Positions 27,308 to 35,334 of a DNA stretch of 52,808 nucleotides are shown here, in pieces. The translations under genes were made by a program, and so were the position numbers. The notes beneath the pieces were generated by a model. The model worked only from the letters and a program-made list of their open reading frames with translations. It did no database searches and was not told where the DNA came from. Positions within the stretch are counted from its first letter, which is position 1. Each line of letters starts with the position of its first letter. The DNA comes from a bacterium (GTDB lineage: Bacteria; Patescibacteriota; Minisyncoccia; Phycocordibacterales; UBA2100). The stretch spans positions 1-52,808 of the forward strand of contig JAUSHX010000003.1 of assembly GCA_030648265.1 (NCBI GenBank). Reading direction: 5' to 3'.

Positions 27308-27664
27308 AGTTTAAAAGATATTGTCTACAACAAATTCCTGTGGCCGGAGAGTCCTACGACAGAACAGAAGAAAACTGTTGAAGAAGCGGCGCAGGCAGTG
27401 CTCGATGCACGCAAACAGTTTCCAGATGCAACACTGGCCGACCTGTACGACCCGAACACCATGCCGAAAGTCCTTCTTGACGCGCACCACAAGCTAGATC
27501 GTGCCGTTGACGCCTGCTACGGCCCTCCTTCGCCACCTACTTCGCTAAAGCTACGAAGGCCGAAGAAGGCTTCGGAAGGGCACAGCAAAAAGAACTTCAA
27601 ATCCGAACCTGAGCGGCTGGAGTTTTTGTTTGAGCGGTATAAAGAACTGGTGGCGAAAGAGTAA
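27308..27664 (+). pseudogene. C-terminal fragment of an MmeI-type DNA methyltransferase
   Basis: DIVYNKFLWPESPTTEQKKTVEEAAQAVLDARKQFPDATLADLYDPNTMPKVLLDAHHKLDRAVDACYG...EPERLEFLFERYKEL; only the C-terminus is present. Confidence 0.75.
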
Positions 27665-27727
27665 CTCAAACACCCCAAAGTACGAACTTCACCAGGTTAT
27701 TTTTGGAGCGTGGTAGAATGACACGTT

Positions 27728-28462
27728 ATGCCCTCGAATCCTTCAGAAGAATCCCCTCTGAAACGCTATGCGTTTATTGATGTTGCTAATACAAAAAGCA
27801 CGACAAAGGAGACACTCGGTTTTTCAATAGCATGGGAACGTCTGTATGCACTCCTTACGGGAGAAAAATGGCTCTGTAAACGTATATTTTACTATGAGGG
27901 AAGCATGGACGATGGACGGTATGCCAAAAGGCACGAGAAACTTTCAAGGGATGGATACGTTGTCAAAACTAAGCAGATATTTTTGCATAAAATTAAAGAG
28001 AAAATGGCGCGATTCGACTGCGCTAAATGCTCAAAACCTAATCAATTACCAATTTCTGAAGCAAAATTTGTTTGTACAGATTGTAAGGAACTGAACTCAA
28101 ACAACACTGTCTCTTTAACACACAATCCAAAAGCGAACTTTGACGTTGAGCTCACCGTTGATTCATTGGAATATGCTGGCTCGGATACTGAAATACTGAT
28201 TTTTACCGGCGATGGGGATTTTAAATACTTGGCAGAAAAACTTCTTGAAAAGGGTGCTCTCGTTACCTTTATTTCCACGAATAAAAGAGACCCTAATAAC
28301 AGATGGAGATTCTCAACCCGACTTAAGGACTTAATTAGAGAAGAAGAGGCGTGTGTCAAAAGTACGGGTGGAAAACCACGAGTACGGCTCATAGAAATAG
28401 ACAACTGGAAGATCCAAATGCAAAAAGAAAACGCCGCGAAGCGCGACGTTTTCGAGCGATAA
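27728..28462 (+). CDS. NYN/PIN-like domain nuclease with Zn-ribbon insertion
   Basis: RYAFIDVANTK...; CAKCSKP..CTDCKE; ILIFTGDGDFKYLAEKLLEKG. Confidence 0.75.
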   Translation: MPSNPSEESPLKRYAFIDVANTKSTTKETLGFSIAWERLYALLTGEKWLCKRIFYYEGSMDDGRYAKRHEKLSRDGYVVKTKQIFLHKIKEKMARFDCAKCSKPNQLPISEAKFVCTDCKELNSNNTVSLTHNPKANFDVELTVDSLEYAGSDTEILIFTGDGDFKYLAEKLLEKGALVTFISTNKRDPNNRWRFSTRLKDLIREEEACVKSTGGKPRVRLIEIDNWKIQMQKENAAKRDVFER

Positions 28463-28564
28463 CTGGAGTATACGCATATTACATGTAGTGTCAATGAACT
28501 CCTGTGGATATGGCTCAAAATATCAAGAAATACATTACCGTCGTTGAAAAGGGAGGGGTAAAGC

Positions 28565-28736
28565 AAAAACCTGGCATTTAGCCAGGTTCTGCGAAAGGTA
28601 ACCCGTATCCACGGGCAGGTACTCGCAGTATACGTAGCGTCAAGTGAATTGCAAGTCACTCGGGTAGGGGTCCGATGGACTCCCTGCAAGCAATGTTCGG
28701 GGCGAATCGCCTCAACTCTTGAGAGATGAGGCGATT
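28565..28736 (-). ncRNA. Candidate free-standing structured RNA with terminal hairpin
   Basis: Minus strand: CGCCTCA..TGAGGCG hairpin, GCAGGGAGTCC-ATC-GGACCCCTACC, CTGCGA..CCCGT-GGAT-ACGGG..TCGCAG, then AACCTGGC-TAAAT-GCCAGGTTTTT terminator; no convincing CDS. Family not recognised. Confidence 0.35.
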
Positions 28737-28753
28737 ATGGTATCCTAATTGGA

Positions 28754-29359
28754 ATGGCTGACGATGCTCAAAGTGTGCCTGCGCCGGACGAACCGACGCT
28801 CCCGACGACCGAAGGTGTCGGGACCCCGACCGCGAGCGTCGGGGCTGAATCAGAACCCGCTCCCACATCAGAACCAACTCCCACAGAATCCGTTACCCCT
28901 GCAGAGCCAACTCCTGAAGTTATTCCTGAAGTATCGCAATCGCCTTCAGAACCGACGGCTTCGCCGGTATCAGACCGTCTACAGGCGATTGAGTACAATC
29001 GGATGCCAGACCCATCGGCACCTGCTTCTCCCGAACCTCAACCAATACCATCTGCTTCTGTACCCCCTCCCCCACAACAACCCTCTGCGGAACAAACTGT
29101 CCAAGCAACGCAATCAAAAAGATGGAGTGATGCGGATAGGGCGCGCGCCAATGCAACACGTGCACGTAAGTATGAGGCGCGCCTCGCCAAGATTGTTCTA
29201 TATGCGCGCACGCACGGCCGTGTCGCCAACGATAGTATCGTGAAATTGCTCCGCGTATCAGACGCTACGGCAAGCCGATACGCAAAAATGTTAGTTGCAA
29301 GAGGCGCGCTGGCGCAAGAGGGAAAAGGGCGAGGCGCGCATTATAATTTCAAGCCGTAA
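28754..29359 (+). CDS. Protein with long Pro/Thr/Glu-rich region and C-terminal winged-helix-like domain
   Basis: RKYEARLAKIVLYARTHGRVANDSIVKLLRVSDATASRYAKMLVARGALAQEGKGRGAHY. Confidence 0.7.
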   Translation: MADDAQSVPAPDEPTLPTTEGVGTPTASVGAESEPAPTSEPTPTESVTPAEPTPEVIPEVSQSPSEPTASPVSDRLQAIEYNRMPDPSAPASPEPQPIPSASVPPPPQQPSAEQTVQATQSKRWSDADRARANATRARKYEARLAKIVLYARTHGRVANDSIVKLLRVSDATASRYAKMLVARGALAQEGKGRGAHYNFKP

Positions 29360-29442
29360 ACCGGCTCTTTCGAGCCGCAGGGCGTTAAACCCTGCGGCTC
29401 GAAAGACGCCCTGCGCACAAGCGCAGGGCGTTGTGCCGGTTT
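29358..29442 (+). repeat. Three-way-junction inverted repeat after the HTH gene
   Basis: AAACCGGC/GCCGGTTT enclosing CTTTCGAGCCGCAGGG/CCCTGCGGCTCGAAAG and ACGCCCTGCGC/GCGCAGGGCGT. Confidence 0.8.
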
Positions 29443-29446
29443 CTGA

Positions 29447-29508
29447 CTCCTCGGCTCGGAGATGCGAAAGCTGCGCTTCCGCATCTCACTCGCTCTACGT
29501 CGCCAGTA
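29447..29508. repeat. Conserved-frame repeat with variable hairpin (copy 2)
   Basis: ctcctcggctcgga-gatgcg...cgcatct-cactcgctctacgtcgcca. Confidence 0.75.
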
Positions 29509-29525
29509 AATAATCCTTCCCAACT

Positions 29526-31016
29526 CTACTGTTCGCGCCACATCGTCAATTTGTAATCCACTGTTGTCGCCGGAGTAAACGGAGGCGGGGAAAAGGCTAA
29601 GATGCGGTCGTAGGTAGTAGTTCGCGTATTAAAACCGCTGTAATCAGAACTGCTCCCGCCTCCTGCGCACCCCCACCCGAGGGAATTATATCCCCACCTA
29701 GCCACCGGCCTTTGTTTTGATACGATAGTGCCCTGCAGAGTAAGCGATGTTTTTCTGGAATCAGCACCGCCGTAATAACAATTATAAAAATTGCGTCCGT
29801 AGTATCCGCTTTGCGCGACAAAAATTCCCCGCACGCTCATCTGGTCAGGAACAATCAGCGGGTACAGAACCGAATGCTGCGCCACTGCCGTTAAACCGGT
29901 TGTGCCGTCTCCCGCCGCATAGCTTATATTATTTTGCAAAATAATATCCGGATTTATAACCCCTGTCGTATCCGCCGCAATGACCGTAATTTTCCCTGAC
30001 ACCGTTCCCTCCAGCCAAACCTTCGCTTGAGAATAAATGATTGAGCATCCGGAAGGAATCGTGAACGGGCTTCCGGTCAACAATGTCTCCGAAACTATCG
30101 TGTGATAATCAGTTGCCCATTGGCTTGTGTTGTCTATATGTATGCTTGTAACAGCGCTTGTTCCAGTAACTCTGTATGCGTCAATCTTGCCGTCGGAACG
30201 AAAAACTATGTGATAGCCGTGTTGGTCGTCGGAGCCGACAGAAGAATACGAAGATCCCTGCTGGACGCCTGCAACATATGCGGCTGTAGGCGCAAGATAT
30301 ATTCCGCTCGTCTCTGCATATGTTTTGAGAGTTGAAAAATTAACACTCATTGAGTCAAAAACTATGTCCGCGGCTGGATAGCTCCACAAATTAAAACCGG
30401 TCCCGTTGCCCCATATGCCCGGTTTTGACTGCGAAGGACTGCATCCGTATGTTGAATCACATGTCCATGTGGAAACCTTGCTTGTTACATTTGAATTATT
30501 AGCGCCATCCATGTGGATTCCGCCGTTGGAATGATAGGGGCCCACGACATCTGACCCCTGCCACACATTGCTGTTCAGAATATAAGAGTATTCCGCAACT
30601 GAAGACTTCAGATAGCGCGCCTGAAGCGTCCGTGGAAACGTCGGTGCGCCACTTGCAGTTCCGACAGATGAAAGATCAAACCATTGAGCGGCCCCGCATT
30701 GCAACGTAGGAGTTGCTGTTACTATCGCACTTCCCAAATTACCGCCCTCCGGATCATTTACTTGGTATGTGTATGGGCTCACGAGACCTGTCCCATTCGG
30801 AAGGACACTCGTATTGTGGGCGAGATACCAGCGATAATATTCAAGACCCGCTTCTGCTATGTGGACAGCTTGTTCGCGCGCAGTAAGAGCACGGCCGTAT
30901 TTACCCTGTTCAAAAACATACCCGACGATGCTTCCCGTGAGCAGGGCAAATATGCCCATGAACACGAGAACGAGAACTACGGTGACACCGCGCGAGCGGG
31001 AATAGCGATTAGCCAT
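29526..31016 (-). CDS. PilX-like pilus-associated protein
   Basis: MANRYSRSRGVTVVLVLVFMGIFALLTGSIVGYVFEQG...EQAVHIAEAGLEYYRW; start moved inward from 31064. Confidence 0.65.
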   Translation of the reverse strand: MANRYSRSRGVTVVLVLVFMGIFALLTGSIVGYVFEQGKYGRALTAREQAVHIAEAGLEYYRWYLAHNTSVLPNGTGLVSPYTYQVNDPEGGNLGSAIVTATPTLQCGAAQWFDLSSVGTASGAPTFPRTLQARYLKSSVAEYSYILNSNVWQGSDVVGPYHSNGGIHMDGANNSNVTSKVSTWTCDSTYGCSPSQSKPGIWGNGTGFNLWSYPAADIVFDSMSVNFSTLKTYAETSGIYLAPTAAYVAGVQQGSSYSSVGSDDQHGYHIVFRSDGKIDAYRVTGTSAVTSIHIDNTSQWATDYHTIVSETLLTGSPFTIPSGCSIIYSQAKVWLEGTVSGKITVIAADTTGVINPDIILQNNISYAAGDGTTGLTAVAQHSVLYPLIVPDQMSVRGIFVAQSGYYGRNFYNCYYGGADSRKTSLTLQGTIVSKQRPVARWGYNSLGWGCAGGGSSSDYSGFNTRTTTYDRILAFSPPPFTPATTVDYKLTMWREQ

Positions 31017-31082
31017 TAGGGTATAGCCATTAGAAATTCCGTTTCTTCTTTTTTCTGTATTCATATTCCTAGTGGCTAATTG

Positions 31083-31781
31083 CTATTTAAGGTTCCTCAA
31101 TGCCGCGGACGAACTCATGGTCAGCTGATTCGGCAGTTTGTTCGGATCCACGTTGACAGCCAGATTCACATTCACGAAACGCACGTTCGCCCACTTTGAG
31201 TAATCCGTTATTTCGGCTCCATTCACATCATAGTAGCGGAATGTGGAAACGTTCTGGCTGATATTGCGGACGTAATCCGAGAGCGTGGAGGTGGCTTCTG
31301 CTGTCGTATATCCTGGCGGGTCGCCGGTCGCATCTGTTATTCCCTGCATCAAATTTGTACCTGAAATGTAATAATGAACCTTCTCTATCAAAAGGTCGGC
31401 GTCTACATCGGCGTAAAACACAAAATCGTTGGCTCCTGTTGAAACGACAGGGAACGCCCCCTGGCTGGAGTAGCTCGCCTCGCGGATAATGCGCACCAAT
31501 CTGTCTATTCCGTGTTGTGCGGAAGTAACTGCAGTAGATTGTTCCACCGCATATTTATTTGTTCTGTAGAAAAATAACAACGACGCATTGAGTGCCAGCA
31601 GTACAAGGGTCAGTATTGAAACCCATACCGCAGCTTCAAGCAGAGTCATCCCGCGCGCGGGGTAGCGACTAGCCGATATCCAATAGCCTCCCGATTTGTC
31701 CGCGGATAGCGCGGTTACAAATCGCAGTCCTGTATGGGCAATAGTGGTTCGTTTTTTCGTTTTCTGATTTTCCTGTTTCAT
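31083..31781 (-). CDS. Prepilin-type (PilW-like) protein
   Basis: ARGMTLLEAAVWVSILTLVLLALNASLLFFYRT. Confidence 0.75.
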   Translation of the reverse strand: MKQENQKTKKRTTIAHTGLRFVTALSADKSGGYWISASRYPARGMTLLEAAVWVSILTLVLLALNASLLFFYRTNKYAVEQSTAVTSAQHGIDRLVRIIREASYSSQGAFPVVSTGANDFVFYADVDADLLIEKVHYYISGTNLMQGITDATGDPPGYTTAEATSTLSDYVRNISQNVSTFRYYDVNGAEITDYSKWANVRFVNVNLAVNVDPNKLPNQLTMSSSAALRNLK

Positions 31782-31806
31782 ACTCCTAGTGGCTAAACCC
31801 TAGTGG

Positions 31807-33612
31807 CTAATTACTATTCAATATCACCGACAGACGGGACGTCCCCGATACATTCACGCCGGAGGTTGAGTACATCTGGTAGCCGGCCGCGGAAACAGAG
31901 ATTGAATAATTTCCGTTTGTCAGACTACCAAAGAACGTCTGCCCGCACGCGTCCGCTATTACTGTTTGGTCATATGAACCGCCCTTTGTCAGGTGCACAG
32001 TCGCTCCCGACAAAGGAGCTCCCGCACTGCTCTTTACATCAACAAGAAGCGAGTCGGTCGTATGCGGAGATACGTATAGCTGTACTGTGACGGAACTATT
32101 CGGCGCAACTACGATTGGCTGGGGCGAGCATGAGGATGTAATGTCGTATCCGGTTTCTGCGGCGACAACCATCGTATACGAATCCCATTCCAGATTCGGA
32201 ATCGCAAGCGCTCCAGAAGAATTCGCGGTCAAAGACTGGCTGTATTTATAAATGGTACCGCCCGGCCCGCTGCCGATTGTCTTCGCGCCGGTCATAGTAA
32301 ATGGAAGAGCAATCCCCTGTCCGCTCTGATACGTAAGGCCCCAATCTTGTATGGAGGGCGACGGCGCATTCGGATCAAGCGCAACAAGATATGCTTCCGG
32401 GATGAGACTCGGATAGGAAGCTGCAGGTATTGAGCTCAAATCAACAGACGTGCCGGAGGCAAACCCAGAACTATTTCCCGGAAGGACGGAATCCGGCACG
32501 AGCGCGGAGGCGGAGCCGGCAGGGTAGTACATGTGATACGTAATAGTTGTACTTGACGGACGAGTATCGTTCCAGCTAAAAATTCCCCACCGCGAAAGCG
32601 CGACCGGAGTGATGGTCTCTGCGCGCAAATCCGCCGGAGCGGTCCATGGCTGATTGCCCGCAAGGCGCGCCTGATTGCCGGAAACTTCAATGTAATAACT
32701 TGTTGATGTATTCATCTTGCTGGTATCCGTAAAGGAATCCGTCCAAGTATTTGTTGAGAGAGAATATGTGCTGACAGCCATATTGGACAGAAGGTCTATA
32801 CGGAATGTCGGACTGGTCGTTTGATTGCTGGAAACCGTAAACGGCCCGGGTGTCGGGTTCGTATTTTGCGAAGTCGCGTTGTATGTCTGGTCCGTGCTAT
32901 ATCCTGATTTTGTTACTGTCACTTGGTACCCCGTGGCAACAGGCGCGCCGACAATAGAAACTACTCCGGCAGTATTCGTGTATGTCGTTATATCTATCCC
33001 GGGGGCTGTCGTCGTATTGACGATGTGGACCTGTGCGTTTAAAACCGGCTGCGTCGACGCATTTAGAACATTGATGGTGAGCGTTCCGCATAGCGCATTG
33101 GCCGGACACGCAGTTTCCATTCCATTCGGAGGAGAAATACGCGTCACGAGAGTGATGTGGCGGATGCCGATGCGCGAGGTCCACGCCGCGTCAACTTTCG
33201 CTACCTTGTAATCCAGCGTTATTCCATTCGTATCCGAGACATCTATTCCATCATTCGGGTCATCAACATATTCCACGACAGTGCGGCGCGTGTATGAGAC
33301 GCCGTTTAAAAGAACCGTCTCTGATTGGGCAATTGTTCCGGAGGGAACTCCGCCCGAAGTCCCTACGGACGCGTACGCGAGAGAGCGTATGTATTCCATG
33401 CGTTCATTCGCGAGTGCGATGGCGCCCGCGCGCACCTTGTTGTTCGTTACCACGTCAACGCTTAGTTTAAAGACTGCCGCGATACCTAAGAAAACCACGA
33501 GCATCAAAGCCGTCCCCACGACAGTGTCTATGAGGGTAACGCCGCGCGAATAGCGATTAGCCATTAGGGTATAGCCACTAAAAATCCCGCCTCTTCTTTT
33601 TTCTGTATTCAT
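31807..33612 (-). CDS. Prepilin-type (PilV-like) protein with carboxypeptidase-regulatory-like repeats
   Basis: SRGVTLIDTVVGTALMLVVFLGIAAVFK; NVLNASTQPVLNAQVHIVN...; start may be the internal MANRYSRG. Confidence 0.7.
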   Translation of the reverse strand: MNTEKRRGGIFSGYTLMANRYSRGVTLIDTVVGTALMLVVFLGIAAVFKLSVDVVTNNKVRAGAIALANERMEYIRSLAYASVGTSGGVPSGTIAQSETVLLNGVSYTRRTVVEYVDDPNDGIDVSDTNGITLDYKVAKVDAAWTSRIGIRHITLVTRISPPNGMETACPANALCGTLTINVLNASTQPVLNAQVHIVNTTTAPGIDITTYTNTAGVVSIVGAPVATGYQVTVTKSGYSTDQTYNATSQNTNPTPGPFTVSSNQTTSPTFRIDLLSNMAVSTYSLSTNTWTDSFTDTSKMNTSTSYYIEVSGNQARLAGNQPWTAPADLRAETITPVALSRWGIFSWNDTRPSSTTITYHMYYPAGSASALVPDSVLPGNSSGFASGTSVDLSSIPAASYPSLIPEAYLVALDPNAPSPSIQDWGLTYQSGQGIALPFTMTGAKTIGSGPGGTIYKYSQSLTANSSGALAIPNLEWDSYTMVVAAETGYDITSSCSPQPIVVAPNSSVTVQLYVSPHTTDSLLVDVKSSAGAPLSGATVHLTKGGSYDQTVIADACGQTFFGSLTNGNYSISVSAAGYQMYSTSGVNVSGTSRLSVILNSN

Positions 33613-33644
33613 ATTCCTAGTGGCTAGTGGCTAACCCCTAGTCG

Positions 33645-34865
33645 CTACCCTATATTCGCCGACAAAGAATAAATCGGAGAAATCATTGAGACAGCGAAAA
33701 ATCCTACGCCCGCGCCGATGAAAACCATGAGAAACGGCTCTATGACCGTGGACATATCTTTGGTTTTGCGGTCAACTTCCTCCTCATAAAATAGCGCTAG
33801 CCGCTTCAGCATTTCTCCTGTCTGTCCGGTTTCTTCGCCTACCGACATCATCTCGCCCACAAATGTTGGGTACAAGTCCTCGCGTCTCGTAAAAACGGCC
33901 GCAAGCTGTTCGCCCTGTCCGACGGCAACCCTCGCATCACGAATAACTTCCTGAAAATACGAATTTTGCACGACTTCGCAAACAATGTCGAGAGACGTGA
34001 GCACGTCAACGCCGGATGAAAGAAGGGATGCAAGCGTGCGCGAGGTGCGCGCGGCATTCACCTCCCGCACCAAGAGGCCGATGAGCGGCAGATGGAGAGA
34101 TACAAAGTCGCCCGCGCGCCGTCCTAATCTCGTGTGGAGCGCAAAATACACCGCCGCAATCGTTCCGCAGATTAATCCGAGCGCGAGCACTGTGTACTCT
34201 ACCAAAAAGTTACTTATTGAAATAATGAGCTGGGTAGATGCGGGCAATGCGACTTTCATTTCGCCGAACGTCTGCGCCAACGTCGGCACAACTTCTATCA
34301 TCATGAGTATGGTGATGCCGACCATCGCAATCACAACAATAGAAGGATAGATGAGCGCCCCGCGGATTTTCTTTTTCAGGTTATACATGCGCTCCATTTG
34401 GTCGGCCACGACATTGAGCGAGGCCGGCAAATCGCCTCCCTCTTCGCCGGCGCGCACCATCGCCACGAGAAGTTTGCTGAATACACCGGGGGATTTTGCA
34501 AGCGACACGTTAAACGCATCGCCCCGGCGAACGCCGCTCGCAAGTTCATTGACGATAGCGGCCATTTTGGGATTTTTTATCTGCCGCTCCATGACAGACA
34601 ACGCGCGGGCGAGCGACAAACCGGCACCGAGCATTGCGCCCAAATTGCGGGCGAAAAGAATCTTTTCGTATTCGGTAACGCTGGAGAACTTTGCATTCCA
34701 ATAGGCAAAGCTCGAGATGCCACGCTTCTGCTCATCTTTAATAGAAATTATGTGCGCTCCTTCGCGGCGGATTATTTCGTAGAGCTCAAAGCGGTCTTGA
34801 GCTTCTGCCACTCCTTTATAAATTTCCCCGTCATTCTTCTCTGCTGTGTAGGTGAATCGGGACAT
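33645..34865 (-). CDS. pilC: Type IV pilus/T2S inner-membrane platform protein
   Basis: FARNLGAMLGAGLSLARALSVM; MVRAGEEGGDLPASL; MSVGEETGQTGEML; start MSRFTYTAEK. Confidence 0.93.
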   Translation of the reverse strand: MSRFTYTAEKNDGEIYKGVAEAQDRFELYEIIRREGAHIISIKDEQKRGISSFAYWNAKFSSVTEYEKILFARNLGAMLGAGLSLARALSVMERQIKNPKMAAIVNELASGVRRGDAFNVSLAKSPGVFSKLLVAMVRAGEEGGDLPASLNVVADQMERMYNLKKKIRGALIYPSIVVIAMVGITILMMIEVVPTLAQTFGEMKVALPASTQLIISISNFLVEYTVLALGLICGTIAAVYFALHTRLGRRAGDFVSLHLPLIGLLVREVNAARTSRTLASLLSSGVDVLTSLDIVCEVVQNSYFQEVIRDARVAVGQGEQLAAVFTRREDLYPTFVGEMMSVGEETGQTGEMLKRLALFYEEEVDRKTKDMSTVIEPFLMVFIGAGVGFFAVSMISPIYSLSANIG

Positions 34866-34923
34866 GTTAACAGTATATGGTATATCGTATTTAGTATCTG
34901 GTATAAAACTGAAAACCGGGGGA

Positions 34924-35304
34924 TTAAATGCGATCCGATGCGGAGCGCAAGAGGCCCGTAAGAAGTTTTCCTGCGCGTTCAATCTGCGTCCGCAACGCTT
35001 GTAATGATTCCTTCGTCACGAAGGTAAGTTCATGGGCAATCAACATATGACTCTCAAGCTCCGAAAGTGAAGCGAGGGCCGTTTGGTAAAATCCTCGCTT
35101 ATCTTTACTGGTGCGGCGAGCAAATCCTTCTGCGATGTTAGCTGAAACAGAAACAGCCGCGCGACGCGTCTGACTCGTTAAGCCAAATTGTTCCTCCGCA
35201 GGAAATGACGAGGTGGCCTTGTATGTCAGAACTGCAAGCAATTTTGCCTCTTGCCATGCGTGCAAGTCTGTAAAATGTCGGATTTTGACGTTGTTGTTTT
35301 CCAT
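34924..35304 (-). CDS. Four-helix bundle (S23/IVP-like) protein
   Basis: FTDLHAWQEAKLLAVLTYKATSSFPAEEQFGLTSQTRRAAVSVSANIAEGFAR. Confidence 0.9.
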   Translation of the reverse strand: MENNNVKIRHFTDLHAWQEAKLLAVLTYKATSSFPAEEQFGLTSQTRRAAVSVSANIAEGFARRTSKDKRGFYQTALASLSELESHMLIAHELTFVTKESLQALRTQIERAGKLLTGLLRSASDRI

Positions 35305-35334
35305 ACAAAATACGATATACCAAATACAAAATAC

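Noticed and set aside
28042-28689. 215-aa minus-strand ORF
   Set aside because: Antisense to the NYN-domain CDS, low-information composition, extends over the candidate RNA; judged spurious.
29341-29541. 66-aa ORF across 29358..29508
   Set aside because: Reads through the hairpin repeats; no protein-like features beyond repeat-derived sequence.
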